Below, piece after piece: positions 1-9,858 of a DNA stretch of 53,831 bases (position 1 is the stretch's first letter; each line of letters starts with the position of its first letter). A model generated the notes under the pieces. The model did no database searches and was not told the origin of the DNA. It saw only the letters and a list, made by a program, of their open reading frames with translations. This DNA is from Gammaproteobacteria bacterium Ga0077554. GTDB taxonomy: Bacteria > Pseudomonadota > Gammaproteobacteria > Ga0077554 > Ga007554. The position numbers were made by a program, and so were the translations under genes. The stretch spans positions 1 to 53,831 of the forward strand of contig LNFF01000041.1 in NCBI GenBank assembly GCA_001464585.1, written 5' to 3'.

Positions 1-159
1 TCGTTGCCGATGTCCTCCTGCCTGCATGGAATTACACGGTTCTACCAAATTTGAACTGGCAAAAAGGGGAAGTTATTTCGTAGGCGTTCCTTAGCGCCAC
101 TATGGTCAACGAGGTTGCTGCGCTACTTGCTTAGGCCTCGTCTAGGGCGAATGAGAACA

Positions 160-575
160 CTATGGCGATACCATTCCAGTTAAAAAGGCCTTGGGGTCAG
201 ATACCGTCTTGAATTGCAAGCATGTTGATAGCATTGTTACATCAAACGGCTTTCCTGATTTCACCACGCCGTAGATCAGATGCGTGAGCTTGCACATGGT
301 GGTGCCCACCACCACCTTCGGTGCCAACCCATTCACTTTCATTCGCGCCCCACAAAAACGCGCAGGATTGGGTTATAGCGCAACGCCACCCACCCCGGCA
401 TGTACAAAGCTTTGCGCAATGCCGCATGGCCGGATCGCGAGGTCATCGTGCGCCCTCCGACCAAACTCCCCAATTGCTGATGACGCAGGCATATTCCGAT
501 GAAGGTCGCCAGCGCCTTTGCCACCGTGACCTCGCCAATGCCCGGAATGCCACCTCTGTCAACCTTTGCTGCTCA
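160..575 (-). pseudogene. IS110-family transposase, C-terminal remnant
   Basis: Read on the minus strand, two frames together give the C-terminal part of an IS110-type transposase. Upstream is GIPGIGEVTVAKALA followed by ALRKALYMPGWVALRYNPI, which matches the helix-hairpin-helix and the conserved ALYMPA..A.RHNP segment. After a stop and frame change near 339-342 comes LIYGVVKSGKPFD, the usual IS110 ending. No N-terminal catalytic (DEDD) part is present and the coding frame is broken, so the element is dead. It lies just upstream of the methyltransferase gene. Family assignment is from motif recognition only. Confidence 0.75.
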
Positions 576-606
576 AGGCATCCCTTTTTAAGGTACACTC
601 GCATCC

Positions 607-1935
607 ATGACTAAAAAACCCCACAACAACGCAGACGGCACCACCGCGCGCCACACCCACATTCAGCAAGCCGCTGAACTGCTCGACCTGATTCTGAACA
701 ACAGCACCCACCCGGCCGACAAGCACATGGAAAGTTATTTTCGTGAACACCGCAACATGGGTGTGCGCGATCGTGGATTTGTGGCCGAGGCGGTGTACGG
801 CTGTTTGCGGCGGCGGCGCTTTCTGGAATATGTTGCAGGTGAGGGGGCATCGCCGCAGATGCTGGTGTATGTATACCTGCTCGCCACCCAGGGTTGGAGC
901 GCCCGCGCGCTCACTGATGTTGGCATGGCCGACGCGAATACCCTGGCCACACGCGTGCGCACTCTCGATAAAAATGCCTTGCCACTAGGTGTGCGCACCG
1001 ATTTTCCCGATTGGCTGATGGAGCGTTTGCTTACACAACTCGGCGAAACCGAAACCGTGGCGCTGGCTGATGCGCTGAATCAACCCGCCACGCTCGATCT
1101 GCGCGTCAACACACTCAAGGCAGACCGCGATAGCGTGGCGCAGCGTCTTGCCGACGACGGCTTTCCTGTCGAACTCACACCCTATTCTCCGCTCGGCCTG
1201 CGCCGCCGCGAACGTGTGCCGCTGTTCAACACCCCCAGTTTCAAGGAAGGGTTGTTTGAAATACAGGACGAGGGCAGTCAACTGGTGTGCCTGCTGCTCG
1301 AAGCCAAACGGCGCGAAATGGTGGTGGATTTCTGCGCCGGTGCTGGCGGCAAGACCTTACAGATTGGCGCGTTGATGGCTAACACCGGTACCTTATACGC
1401 CTTCGATGTTTCACAAAAACGCCTCGACGGCCTCAAACCACGCATCAAACGCGCCGGGCTGGACATTGTGCGCATGGTCACCATCGCGCACGAACGCGAT
1501 TCACGCGTACAACGCCTGCAAGGAAAAATTGACCGCGTGCTGGTCGACGCCCCATGCACCGGCACCGGCACACTGCGCCGTAATCCCGACATTAAATGGC
1601 GCACTGTAGATTTACCAGAGATCAACGCGCTGCAACAACGCATTCTCGCCGCCGCCGCGCAGATGGTGAAACCCGGTGGTCGCCTGGTGTATGTAACGTG
1701 CAGCCTGCTTAAAGAAGAAAATGACGACGTCATCAATGCTTTTCTCAGCCAGCATCCCGACTTTCACAGCCTGCCCGCCGCGCAGATTTTAGCGCGGCAA
1801 CAGGTGACGCGCGCAGATGCGCTGATAACAGGTGACGATCATGCGCTACGGCTTTATCCACACCGGCATGGCACCGATGGCTTTTATGCGATTGCGCTGG
1901 AGCGGGATGCCATAAAAGAAAAAAGCACGCTGTAA
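607..1935 (+). CDS. RsmB/NOP-family rRNA (cytosine-C5) methyltransferase
   Basis: The 442-residue product looks like an RsmB-type enzyme, which uses SAM to methylate a cytosine of 16S rRNA. Residues 1-130 form a helical NusB-like region. The Rossmann methyltransferase domain has motif I DFCAGAGGKT (about 241-250). Both catalytic cysteine motifs are present: DAPC (Cys317) and TCS (Cys365). The motif RRNPDIKW follows the DAPC loop as is usual in this family. Length is close to E. coli RsmB (429 aa). The gene stands alone between an IS remnant and a hairpin that overlaps its stop codon. It could be a paralogue (RsmF or another NOP-type enzyme), so no symbol is given. The general function is secure. 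Confidence 0.92.
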   Translation: MTKKPHNNADGTTARHTHIQQAAELLDLILNNSTHPADKHMESYFREHRNMGVRDRGFVAEAVYGCLRRRRFLEYVAGEGASPQMLVYVYLLATQGWSARALTDVGMADANTLATRVRTLDKNALPLGVRTDFPDWLMERLLTQLGETETVALADALNQPATLDLRVNTLKADRDSVAQRLADDGFPVELTPYSPLGLRRRERVPLFNTPSFKEGLFEIQDEGSQLVCLLLEAKRREMVVDFCAGAGGKTLQIGALMANTGTLYAFDVSQKRLDGLKPRIKRAGLDIVRMVTIAHERDSRVQRLQGKIDRVLVDAPCTGTGTLRRNPDIKWRTVDLPEINALQQRILAAAAQMVKPGGRLVYVTCSLLKEENDDVINAFLSQHPDFHSLPAAQILARQQVTRADALITGDDHALRLYPHRHGTDGFYAIALERDAIKEKSTL

Positions 1936-1947
1936 CTTGCGTGCTTT
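1922..1947 (+). terminator. hairpin overlapping the stop codon of the methyltransferase gene
   Basis: A perfect 9-bp inverted repeat (AAAGCACGC / GCGTGCTTT) with an 8-nt loop contains the TAA stop of the preceding gene. It sits where a terminator would be expected, but no clear T-tract follows, so intrinsic termination is uncertain. Confidence 0.4.
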
Positions 1948-1980
1948 GAAAGTAATGCTATTCTGGTTCTCCTGGCCCTG

Positions 1981-2011
1981 CCTTGCGGTGGCTGCTCCTG
2001 CCACCGCAAGG
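1981..2011. repeat. perfect 12-bp palindrome
   Basis: CCTTGCGGTGGC and its exact reverse complement are separated by 7 nt. A GC-rich stem of this size could act as a transcription barrier between the methyltransferase gene and the minus-strand genes to its right. It has no T-run on either side. Confidence 0.55.
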
Positions 2012-2122
2012 TTGACTCATTGGCGTCCGGCGGGATCCTTACCAACCTGTTAAATGCAATCCCGTTTTTTGCCTTGGCGCCGTGCATATCCATATGGCGC
2101 CTGTAATGTTCCCTACTGTTAT

Positions 2123-2263
2123 TTACCTTACCTTAAAATCAGTAATTTTAATTACATCATTATGTGCATCTTCATTGCCGGTATTCGTCCCGCAGAATAC
2201 ACCGCGTCGGGTTTTGCGAGATCGCTGTATGTCGGATGCAAATTTTCCGGGCAACATTAACAT
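2123..2263 (-). CDS. possible small protein (46 aa), unknown
   Basis: A 46-codon frame starts with ATG seven nucleotides after AGGAG, a well placed ribosome binding site on the minus strand. The product is basic in its first half (a QRSRKTRRG segment) and ends FKVR. It has no signal peptide or membrane segment and I recognise no family. The good ribosome binding site is the only positive evidence. The surrounding bases from 2012 to 2570 otherwise look non-coding, so this may be chance. Confidence 0.22.
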   Translation of the reverse strand: MLMLPGKFASDIQRSRKTRRGVFCGTNTGNEDAHNDVIKITDFKVR

Positions 2264-2570
2264 TTCATCACTCCTGCTCTAGCGGCCTTCACTAGAGGCC
2301 ATACAGCATTGCCAAATTTCACAGCCTTGACTAAACAGTTAGCGCTTAGTAGGCAAGAAATTTATTCCCTTCAGGCCGTGCCAGAATAGCGCCGCCACAT
2401 GTCAATCAAGTTGCAGTAATATGAATTGTTTGTTACAGCGCCACAGCAGACAGATCTGAGCCGGGGATTCAAGCCTGTCCATTAATTATTTTAGCTATTC
2501 ACATCGAATGTTGCGAGCTTCGTGACGCCTGGCTTCGTAGCTCCCGCAACTATCCATCATCCCACATGGA
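2264..2570. other. intergenic stretch, no gene seen
   Basis: No convincing gene lies here. There is a short hairpin at 2284-2300 (GGCCT/AGGCC) and a longer imperfect one at 2510-2550 (GTTGCGAGCT / AGCTCCCGCAAC). The latter lies just beyond the 3' end of the yajD-like gene and might terminate it. Confidence 0.5.
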
Positions 2571-2948
2571 TTACTCTTTTCCCTTCAGCAACGACTTGAG
2601 ATCAGCAAAGGGGTTGTGGGTGGCGGTCGCGGCGGATTGCCGGGCGCTGGATTTCGCGGGACTTTGCCGGGAGGCTTCGAGGTGGCGGGAATGTTCATTG
2701 TCGTGGCAGTAGACGCACAGCAGTTCCCAGTTGCTGCCATCGCTGGGATTATTGTCGTGATTATGGTCACGGTGATGCACAGTGAGTTCTTGCAGGTTCA
2801 CGCGGGTGAATTCGCGGGTACAACGGCCGCAAATCCACGGGTATTGTTTGAGCGCCTGTTCGCGGTAGCCTAGTTCTCGTTGCGCGCTGTTGCGCTGCGC
2901 CTCGGCGACGATCTGGTCCAGCTTGTCGTTTTTGGGATTGGGTGGCAT
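2571..2948 (-). CDS. yajD: YajD-type HNH nuclease family protein
   Basis: The 125-residue protein closely resembles E. coli YajD. It has YPWICGRCTREF (a CxxC zinc pair), then LTVHHRDHNHDNNPSDGSNW and LCVYCHDNEHSR, which supply the HH of the HNH fold and the second CxxC-like zinc pair. It ends NPFADLKSLLKGKE as YajD does. HNH folds of this type bind metal and usually cut nucleic acid, but the cellular role of YajD is not established. GAGG lies 8 nt before the ATG at 2948. It diverges from the nucleotidase gene to its right. Confidence 0.88.
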   Translation of the reverse strand: MPPNPKNDKLDQIVAEAQRNSAQRELGYREQALKQYPWICGRCTREFTRVNLQELTVHHRDHNHDNNPSDGSNWELLCVYCHDNEHSRHLEASRQSPAKSSARQSAATATHNPFADLKSLLKGKE

Positions 2949-3096
2949 ATGTCATCCTCGTGAGTTTTACAAACTATAAAGCGCCTTGGTCCAGTCTGCA
3001 AACAAAAATTCATCTGAATGTCATGCTTCTGCAATGTGCGCATATAATATTATGCTGACACGCCGCTCTACTCAAACAGTACCAAGGAGAAGAAAC

Positions 3097-4875
3097 ATGT
3101 CAAAATTTGCACGGATTCCGATATGGTTTACATTCTTGCTGGTAAGCGCTACTTTCCACACAGTATTTGCCGCCGACAGCCATTCCCACGAACACCACGA
3201 TGAGGATGATATGGCATTGCGCGAGTTAGCCGCGCAACCCACCGAAGATCACCACACGCCACCGCTTGCGAACGTTGCCTCACGACTGCATGTCAAGATT
3301 TTCAGCATTAACGATTTCCACGGCCAGTTATCCGCCGGACGCCGCGTCGGCAACCGCCCGGTAGGTGGTGCGGCGGTATTGGCGGCTTATTTAAAAGCTG
3401 CGCAGCAGGGCATGGAAGAGCAGACGGTTATTGTCCATGCAGGCGATCATGTCGGCGCCTCGCCGCCAGCGTCGGCCTTGTTGCAGGATGAGCCTTCCAT
3501 CAGTTTTTTAAACCTTCTGGCAAACAAGCATTGCCGTGATAAAAAGCCACGGCGTACGCGTTGCAATATGGTGGCGACATTAGGCAACCATGAGTTTGAC
3601 GAAGGCAAGGATGAGATGCTGCGCCTTATTGAAGGCGGCAATCACGCTAACGGCCCCTTCCTGGAAAACCCTTACCAGGGCGCGCGTTTTCCTTATGTGT
3701 CGGCAAATGTGGTGGACACCGCCACGGGCAAACCCATTTTGCCGCCTTATGTGATCAAAAAAATCAAGGGCATACCGGTTGCATTTATTGGCGCGGTGTT
3801 GAAAGAAACGCCCACCATTGTGACGCCCAGTGGCGTGGCTGGCATTTCGTTTCTCGATGAAGCCGATGCTATCAACAGTTATATCCCCAAGCTTAAAAAG
3901 GCGCATGTACGCGCCATTGTGGTGTTGATCCATCAGGGTGGCCGCCAAACTACTTATCAAGGAAGCACCGCACCGAATGCTGCGGCCGTTGACGGCAACA
4001 TTGTAAATATTGTGTCGCGGCTCGACGATGAAATTGATGTGGTGGTGTCGGGCCACGCACATTCTTTCACTAATGCGTTGCTAAAGAATCAGCATGGCAA
4101 AGAGATCTTGGTGACGCAGGCGTTCTCTTCCAGCACCGCCTATGGTGATATTGATTTGCAAATTGATCGCGCTACACGCGATGTCGTCAGCAAATCCGCC
4201 GCGATTATTACCACTTATGCCGATGCTGGGCCAGGCCTCGCCCCGGATACAGATGTTGCTCTATTGGTGAAACAGGCCGAAGACAAGGTAGCGCCGCTGG
4301 TCAATCAGGTGATTGGTGAAACGCCGTCAGATATTGTCAGGACACAAAATGCTGCGGGTGAATCGGCGCTCGGTAATTTAATCGCCGATGCGCAACGCGC
4401 CGCCATGAACACAGATTTTGCTTTTATGAATCCGGGTGGCATACGCGCCGATATTTCCGCGGGCTCCGTGACCTGGGGCGAACTGTTTGCGGTGCAGCCG
4501 TTTGGCAATAGCCTGGTAAAAATGGAGCTGTCTGGCCAGCAGATCTATACCCTGCTTAATCAACAATGGCTTGACCAGCCCTTCCCGAGAATCATGCAAA
4601 TCTCCGGACTCAGCTACACTTGGGATAATAACCGTGCGGTGGGAGATCGCATCGTGGAAGTGCGCAAGAACGGTGTGCCGATCGTGCTGGCAAACACCTA
4701 TACCGTAACAGTAAATAGCTTTATGGCTGCGGGTGGTGATAATTTCTCAGTACTAACGCAGGGATCCAATCAGGTCGGCGGGCCTATTGATCTGGATGCG
4801 CTGATTGCCCACATCCAGACTTTACCGCAACCGTTTTCAGCGCCGCCACTGGGGCGTATTCAACGATTGAATTAA
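3097..4875 (+). CDS. secreted 5'-nucleotidase / UshA-like metallophosphatase
   Basis: Start chosen at 3097: AAGGAGA lies 7 nt upstream and the N-terminus is a typical signal peptide (basic, then FTFLLVSATFHTVFA, cleavage before ADS). The frame is open further upstream to 2986, but that part has no such features. The mature protein begins with a His/Asp-rich stretch. The calcineurin-type phosphoesterase domain shows INDFHGQLS, HAGDHVGASP, LGNHEFDEG, VVLIHQGG and VVSGHAHS, the complete two-metal ligand set. The C-terminal nucleotide-binding domain has FMNPGGIRADI and AAGGDNFSVL. Family members hydrolyse nucleotides in the periplasm for phosphate or nucleoside scavenging; the exact substrate is not readable. 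The His-rich N-terminus may help metal loading, which is inference. Confidence 0.9.
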   Translation: MSKFARIPIWFTFLLVSATFHTVFAADSHSHEHHDEDDMALRELAAQPTEDHHTPPLANVASRLHVKIFSINDFHGQLSAGRRVGNRPVGGAAVLAAYLKAAQQGMEEQTVIVHAGDHVGASPPASALLQDEPSISFLNLLANKHCRDKKPRRTRCNMVATLGNHEFDEGKDEMLRLIEGGNHANGPFLENPYQGARFPYVSANVVDTATGKPILPPYVIKKIKGIPVAFIGAVLKETPTIVTPSGVAGISFLDEADAINSYIPKLKKAHVRAIVVLIHQGGRQTTYQGSTAPNAAAVDGNIVNIVSRLDDEIDVVVSGHAHSFTNALLKNQHGKEILVTQAFSSSTAYGDIDLQIDRATRDVVSKSAAIITTYADAGPGLAPDTDVALLVKQAEDKVAPLVNQVIGETPSDIVRTQNAAGESALGNLIADAQRAAMNTDFAFMNPGGIRADISAGSVTWGELFAVQPFGNSLVKMELSGQQIYTLLNQQWLDQPFPRIMQISGLSYTWDNNRAVGDRIVEVRKNGVPIVLANTYTVTVNSFMAAGGDNFSVLTQGSNQVGGPIDLDALIAHIQTLPQPFSAPPLGRIQRLN

Positions 4876-4890
4876 TATTTCTGACGCGGC

Positions 4891-4979
4891 GTCATTTCGA
4901 GCGCCAGCGAGAAATCTTTTGCTGCCAGTTTTTATATGATCAGCGAGGCATTAAGATTTCTCCCTTCGGTCGAAATGAC
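4891..4979. repeat. palindromic GTCATTTCGA intergenic repeat, copy A
   Basis: The arm GTCATTTCGAGCGCCAGCGA starts at 4891, and the opposite arm, ending GGTCGAAATGAC, finishes at 4979. The arms are imperfect reverse complements around a 36-nt centre. It lies between the convergent nucleotidase and recQ genes, and similar copies occur at 10977, 13538 and 25125. Confidence 0.75.
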
Positions 4980-5006
4980 AAAAAAAACAATTTCCACGTC
5001 AGTTTC

Positions 5007-6836
5007 TCAAGCATACTCTGCCAGCACTTCCAGAAACTTCGCGCCATAATGTTCAAGTTTTTGTTTGCCAATACCGGGAATAGTGGCAAATTGTGACAAC
5101 CGCGCCGGGCGTTGTTCGAGCATTTCCAGCAGCGTGGCGTCGTGGAAAATCACGTAGGGCGGCACGCCTTGTTCGCGCGCCAGCTCCATGCGTTTATTTT
5201 TGAGCGCCTGCCACAAGGCTTGATCTTCGGGTGAATCAAACTGGTATTTATTTTTGACGCTTGCTGTTGTTGTCGCTGAGGATTTTTTACTGCGCGGCGC
5301 GGGGTCTTTGCGTAACGCGATGGTTTGTTCGCCGCGTAGCAGCGGACGGCTGTCGCTGGTGAGGCGCAATCCGCCGTGACCGGCCATGTCTACGGTGAGC
5401 ATGCCGGCCGCGACCAGTTGCCGGTAAATGCTGCTCCATTGTGTCTGGCTGAATTCTTTGCCGATGCCAAAGATGCTGAGTTTGTCATGGCCACAGCGTT
5501 GCGCCGACTCGGTAGTTTTAGCCAACAACACGTCGATGAGATGCCCGACACCGAAGCGTTGTCCGGTGCGATACACACATGACAGCGCCATTTGCGCGGC
5601 CACCGTGCCGTTCCAGGTTTGCACTGGCGACAGGCAGTTATCGCAGTTGCCGCACGCAGCGGTAGTCGCTTCGCCAAAATAATTAAGCAGCACTTGCCTG
5701 CGGCACAAGGTGGTTTCACAAAAACCCAGCAGCGCGTCGAGTTTTTGCTTTTCCAGATGTTTGCGCTGTTCGTTGGCTTCGCTGCCATCCACCATCTGCC
5801 GCAGCATGATGACATCGCCCAGGCCATAGGTCATCCAGGCATTGGCGGGCAGGCCGTCACGTCCACCGCGCCCGGTTTCCTGATAATAACCTTCCATGCT
5901 TTTCGGTAAATCAAGATGCGCGACAAAGCGCACGTTGGGTTTGTCGATGCCCATGCCGAACGCCACGGTGGCAACGATAATCACGCCTTCTTCGCGCAAA
6001 AAACGCTGCTGGTGCGTGTGGCGCACCGCGCTCTCCAGCCCGGCGTGATAGGGCAGCGCGTTCCAACCTTGTTCGGTGAGCCACTGCGCGGTTTCATCAA
6101 CACGTTTGCGCGACAGGCAATAAATAATGCCGGCGTCACCGCGATGCTCGGCTTCGAGAAACGCCAGCAGTTGTTTGCGCGCGTTGGCCTTCTGCACGAT
6201 ATGGTAACGGATGTTGGGACGGTCAAAGCTCGAGACAAACTGCTGGGCTTCCTTCAGCCCGAGACGCTCGACAATTTCGCTGCGGGTGGGCGCGTCGGCG
6301 GTGGCGGTGAGGGCGATGCGTGGCACTTGCGGAAAGCGTTCATGCAGCACCGAAAGCTGCAAATATTCAGCGCGGAAATCATGTCCCCATTGCGACACGC
6401 AATGCGCTTCGTCAATGGCAAACAGCGCGACATTGATGCGTTCCAGCAGTTGCAAAAAGCGCGGCGTCATGAGCCGCTCGGGCGCCACGTACAGCAGATC
6501 CAGCTCACCGCGCAGCAGGCGCTGTTCCACCTGGGTGGCGGTGTAAGCGTCGAGGCTGGAATTGAGCAGCGCCGCCTTCACGCCCAGTTGCAACAGCGCG
6601 TCCACCTGGTCTTGCATCAGCGCAATCAGCGGTGAAATCACAATGCCGGTACCCGGCCGCAGCAACGCGGGAATCTGGTAACATAGCGACTTGCCGCCGC
6701 CTGTAGGCATCAGCACCAGCGCATCACCACCGCCCAGTACCTGCTCAATAATCGCGCCTTGATGGCCGCGAAATTCGCCATAGCCAAAAATTGTACGAAG
6801 GGTATGCAGGGCGTCCGGATTCATGGGAGGTATCAT
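5007..6836 (-). CDS. recQ: ATP-dependent DNA helicase RecQ
   Basis: A 609-residue RecQ with the whole classic architecture: superfamily 2 motor with Walker A PTGGGKS (about 44-50) and DEAH (142-145), TATADAPTR motif III, GRGGRDG motif VI, the RecQ zinc-binding cysteines (FCETTLCRR..., CGNCDNC), a winged-helix region, and an HRDC domain at the C-terminus. RecQ unwinds DNA 3'-5' in recombination and fork repair. The ATG at 6836 follows GAGGGGG, but a second ATG four codons later is also possible and the frame is open to 6893. The gene diverges from dnaA across 235 bp. Many gammaproteobacteria have rpmH at this position instead. Confidence 0.96.
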   Translation of the reverse strand: MIPPMNPDALHTLRTIFGYGEFRGHQGAIIEQVLGGGDALVLMPTGGGKSLCYQIPALLRPGTGIVISPLIALMQDQVDALLQLGVKAALLNSSLDAYTATQVEQRLLRGELDLLYVAPERLMTPRFLQLLERINVALFAIDEAHCVSQWGHDFRAEYLQLSVLHERFPQVPRIALTATADAPTRSEIVERLGLKEAQQFVSSFDRPNIRYHIVQKANARKQLLAFLEAEHRGDAGIIYCLSRKRVDETAQWLTEQGWNALPYHAGLESAVRHTHQQRFLREEGVIIVATVAFGMGIDKPNVRFVAHLDLPKSMEGYYQETGRGGRDGLPANAWMTYGLGDVIMLRQMVDGSEANEQRKHLEKQKLDALLGFCETTLCRRQVLLNYFGEATTAACGNCDNCLSPVQTWNGTVAAQMALSCVYRTGQRFGVGHLIDVLLAKTTESAQRCGHDKLSIFGIGKEFSQTQWSSIYRQLVAAGMLTVDMAGHGGLRLTSDSRPLLRGEQTIALRKDPAPRSKKSSATTTASVKNKYQFDSPEDQALWQALKNKRMELAREQGVPPYVIFHDATLLEMLEQRPARLSQFATIPGIGKQKLEHYGAKFLEVLAEYA

Positions 6837-6957
6837 ACCATCTGAAACCCCCTCACCGATAACCTTAAAAAAATATTTGTCTTTATAAATCAAGGCTTTT
6901 GAGCATGGGCATGTCTGCGGTTCATGGAATTAAATTTAGAATAATCAATATCTTAAA

Positions 6958-6990
6958 CACACCCCCTGCACTTGCACGGGGTGTGGATAA
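6958..6990. promoter_or_regulatory. inverted repeat and DnaA box upstream of dnaA
   Basis: An 8-bp inverted repeat (CACACCCC at 6958 / GGGGTGTG ending 6985) runs into TGTGGATAA (6982-6990), which is the exact reverse complement of the DnaA box TTATCCACA. A -10-like TATACA follows at 7005-7010. The layout suggests DnaA autoregulation of the dnaA promoter. Sites are seen directly; the regulation is inferred. Confidence 0.55.
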
Positions 6991-7071
6991 CTTTTTTCAA
7001 CGGGTATACACTCCGTGCTTTTAAGGTAAACCAATGATGATGTTCCGCAACGCCTGTTCAGGAGATCTTTA

Positions 7072-8469
7072 GTGGGTTCGTCCGTGTGGCCACAGTGTCT
7101 CGAACGCTTGGCGAATGAGCTTACGCCGCAACAATTCAATACCTGGATCCGGCCGCTGCATGCCGTTGAGGAGGGTGCTGCATTGCGTCTCCTGGCGCCC
7201 AACCAGTTTGTGCTGGACTGGGTGCGCGAACGGTTCACGCCCTTGATTAACGGTATTCTGTCTACCTGTAACACTGAAAACCCCCATCAACTGATTTTCG
7301 AAATCGGCAGTGCCGCCGCTGTTCATCCACGGGGCCGTGGCGACATCGCGGCAACTGGTCTAACCCGCGCCGTCACTGGCACGGCGGTACGGGTTGCATC
7401 ACCCAAAAAAGGCTTCCTGCGCAAAGAACTGCACGCGGATATTGATCACTTCAGCAACCTGCGCCGCGAGTTTACCTTTGATACCTTTGTTGCCGGAAAA
7501 TCCAATCAATTGGCGCGCGCCGCGTCGATACAGATCGCCGAAAATCCCGGCGGCGCTTACAACCCGCTGTTTATTTACGGCGGTGTCGGCCTCGGCAAGA
7601 CCCATTTGATGCACGCCGTCGGCAACCTGTTTGTGCAGCGGAATCCCGCCACCAAAGTGGTATATCTGCACTCCGAACAGTTTGTTGGGGACATGGTGAA
7701 AGCGTTGCAACATAACACCATTGACGAGTTCAAGCGCTATTACCGCTCCGTAGACAGCCTGCTGATCGACGACATCCAGTTTTTTGCCGGCAAAGACCGC
7801 TCACAGGAAGAGTTTTTTCATACGTTTAATTATTTGATGGAAGGACAGCGGCAAATTATCATGACCTGTGACCGCTATCCAAAAGAAGTGAACGGGCTGG
7901 AAGAGCGGCTTAAATCACGTTTTGGCTGGGGGCTGACGGTACATATTGAACCACCCGAACTGGAAACCCGGGTGGCGATCCTGATGAATAAGGCCGAACA
8001 AATGGAATGTACATTGCCCAATGAAATAGCTTTTTTCATTGCCAAACGCATCCGTTCCAATGTCCGTGAACTCGAAGGCGCGTTACGCCGCGTACTGGCC
8101 AACGCCCGCTTTACCGGCAAGCCGCTGACGCTGGATTTCGCCAAGGAAGCGTTACGCGATTTGCTGGCTTTGCAGGATCGTCTGGTAACCATTGAAAATA
8201 TCCAGAAAACTGTAGCCGAATACTATAAAATCAGGGTGGTGGATCTGCTCTCAGAACGCCGTACGCGCTCGCTGGCAAGACCACGCCAGTTAGCCATGGC
8301 GTTGTCCAAGGAATTAACCAAACATAGCCTGCCCGAGATCGGTAGTGCGTTTGGTGGCCGGGACCACACCACAGTGTTGCATGCGCACCGTAAAATAGCT
8401 CAATTACGTGAAAGTGATAAGCATATTAGTGAAGATTATTCTAACCTGTTAAGAACCCTGTCAACATAA
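7072..8469 (+). CDS. dnaA: chromosomal replication initiator DnaA
   Basis: A 465-residue DnaA. Domain I is at the N-terminus ([21 protein letters not shown]). Domain III is the AAA+ core with Walker [10 protein letters not shown] (170-178), Walker [10 protein letters not shown] and the sensor/arginine-finger region around RFGWGL. Domain IV carries the DNA-binding signature [15 protein letters not shown]. DnaA-ATP melts the origin and recruits the helicase. The start is GTG at 7072, seven nucleotides after AGGAG; the N-terminus aligns well from there. It is the first gene of dnaA-dnaN-recF-gyrB. Confidence 0.98.
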   Translation: MGSSVWPQCLERLANELTPQQFNTWIRPLHAVEEGAALRLLAPNQFVLDWVRERFTPLINGILSTCNTENPHQLIFEIGSAAAVHPRGRGDIAATGLTRAVTGTAVRVASPKKGFLRKELHADIDHFSNLRREFTFDTFVAGKSNQLARAASIQIAENPGGAYNPLFIYGGVGLGKTHLMHAVGNLFVQRNPATKVVYLHSEQFVGDMVKALQHNTIDEFKRYYRSVDSLLIDDIQFFAGKDRSQEEFFHTFNYLMEGQRQIIMTCDRYPKEVNGLEERLKSRFGWGLTVHIEPPELETRVAILMNKAEQMECTLPNEIAFFIAKRIRSNVRELEGALRRVLANARFTGKPLTLDFAKEALRDLLALQDRLVTIENIQKTVAEYYKIRVVDLLSERRTRSLARPRQLAMALSKELTKHSLPEIGSAFGGRDHTTVLHAHRKIAQLRESDKHISEDYSNLLRTLST

Positions 8470-8680
8470 TGTTAACAAACTGTGGATATTTTTTTAAAAT
8501 CCATAAAATAATTAGTTATTAACAAACCATCCACAGCTTTACAGGGGTGATACCAAGTACTTAACAGCCTGTTTATACTTAGGCTAACATATTGTAAGTA
8601 AACAAAATATCATGGTTATACACGGTTTTTTAGAAGCTAATAACAGTAATAATAAATATATTATTTAGGTAATTAATAAT
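8470..8680. other. candidate oriC (dnaA-dnaN spacer)
   Basis: The 211-bp spacer is much richer in AT than its flanks. DnaA-box-like 9-mers are TGTGGATAT (8481, one mismatch on the complementary strand), CCATCCACA (8527, two mismatches) and TTATACACG (8616, one mismatch). From about 8625 to 8680 the DNA is almost pure A/T with TAATAATAAATATATT, as expected of an unwinding element. Boxes plus an AT-rich element between dnaA and dnaN fit a bacterial origin. The region 6837-7071 upstream of dnaA is the alternative or second half. Confidence 0.55.
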
Positions 8681-9799
8681 ATGAAATTCTCAATACCCCG
8701 CGAAAATCTTTTAAAGCCCCTGCAACTCGTCGCCGGCGTAGTGGAACGTCGACAGACTTTGCCGATACTCTCTAATGTCTTGCTGAAAGCCAGTCAGGAG
8801 GGCTTATCGATCATTGCCACTGACCTTGAAATTGAAATGTCAGCGCGTACTTCATTCGACTGCTCTGCTGAAGGCAGCGTGACACTGCCCGCACGCAAGT
8901 TCATTGATATTTGCCGTGCTTTGCCCGAACAGGCGCTGATTGAAATCAGCACCGAAGGTAACGCCGAAGAATCCGGCGGGCGCGCCGTGATGCGCTCGGG
9001 CAAAAGCCGCTTTGTATTATCGACACTGCCAGCGGCGGAGTTTCCCAATATTGGTTCGTTTGAAAACCTGCTCCAGTTTTCCATATCCCAGACTGCGCTG
9101 AAAACGCTGATCAGCAGCACCAGTTTTGCTATGGCGCAACAGGATATCCGTTATTACCTGAATGGCTTGTTGCTGGAAGTGGCGAATGGCCGCGTGCGTG
9201 CCGTGGCCACCGATGGACATCGTCTCGCGCTCAATGATGCGAGCGCTGAAGTCAAGGTAAGTGAGGCGCAGCAGATTATCCTCCCGCGCAAAGCCGTGAA
9301 TGAGCTGTCGCGCTTGCTGGATGATTCCGATAGCCCGGTGGACGTGCAGATTGGCTCTAACCACATCCGGCTTGCAACGCCGATGTTGAGTTTCACTTCT
9401 AAATTGATTGATGGCCGTTTCCCTGATTATCATCGCGTTGTACCGCAAAACGGTGACAAGATAGTGACCAGTGACCGGGAAATTCTCAAGCAGGCGCTGG
9501 TGCGTACCTCGATCCTGTCCAATGAAAAACACCGCAGCGTGCGCTTGATGCTCACCAAAGGCAGTTTGCGCCTGTTCGCCCATAACCCTGAGCAGGAACA
9601 GGCTGAAGAAGAAGTGGCGGTGGATTACAACGGTTTTGATATTGAGATTGGATTTAATGTCAATTACATGGTTGACGCCTTGTCGGCCATCAGCACGTCG
9701 CACATCCGCTTGATACTCACCGACCCGAATAGCTGCTGCCTGATTCAGGGAGTGGGTAAAGAAGATTGCAAGTATGTGGTTATGCCGATGCGGCTGTAA
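8681..9799 (+). CDS. dnaN: DNA polymerase III beta sliding clamp DnaN
   Basis: A 372-residue beta clamp (E. coli has 366). It begins MKFSIPRENLLKPLQLVAGV and contains ERRQTLPILSNVLL, a strongly conserved N-terminal segment. The end YVVMPMRL is the standard C-terminus. The protein forms a ring of two subunits, three similar domains each, that tethers the replicative polymerase and other factors to DNA. The ribosome binding site is weak (TAGGT about 10 nt before the ATG), so coupling to dnaA is unlikely. It is followed by a hairpin and recF. Confidence 0.98.
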   Translation: MKFSIPRENLLKPLQLVAGVVERRQTLPILSNVLLKASQEGLSIIATDLEIEMSARTSFDCSAEGSVTLPARKFIDICRALPEQALIEISTEGNAEESGGRAVMRSGKSRFVLSTLPAAEFPNIGSFENLLQFSISQTALKTLISSTSFAMAQQDIRYYLNGLLLEVANGRVRAVATDGHRLALNDASAEVKVSEAQQIILPRKAVNELSRLLDDSDSPVDVQIGSNHIRLATPMLSFTSKLIDGRFPDYHRVVPQNGDKIVTSDREILKQALVRTSILSNEKHRSVRLMLTKGSLRLFAHNPEQEQAEEEVAVDYNGFDIEIGFNVNYMVDALSAISTSHIRLILTDPNSCCLIQGVGKEDCKYVVMPMRL

Positions 9800-9810
9800 T
9801 CATCAGACCC

Positions 9811-9832
9811 GTGGGCATGGAAATGTGCCCAC
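9811..9832 (+). terminator. hairpin between dnaN and recF
   Basis: GTGGGCA and TGCCCAC form a 7-bp stem with an 8-nt loop, 12 nt after the dnaN stop. No T-run follows, so it may be an attenuating or mRNA-stabilising structure instead of a full terminator. Confidence 0.3.
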
Positions 9833-9858
9833 ACTATCAAAGGCTTCCTTAATCTCTT

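Noticed and set aside
5916-6635. 239-codon plus-strand frame opposite recQ
   Set aside because: It lies wholly inside recQ, has no recognisable domain and no ribosome binding site.
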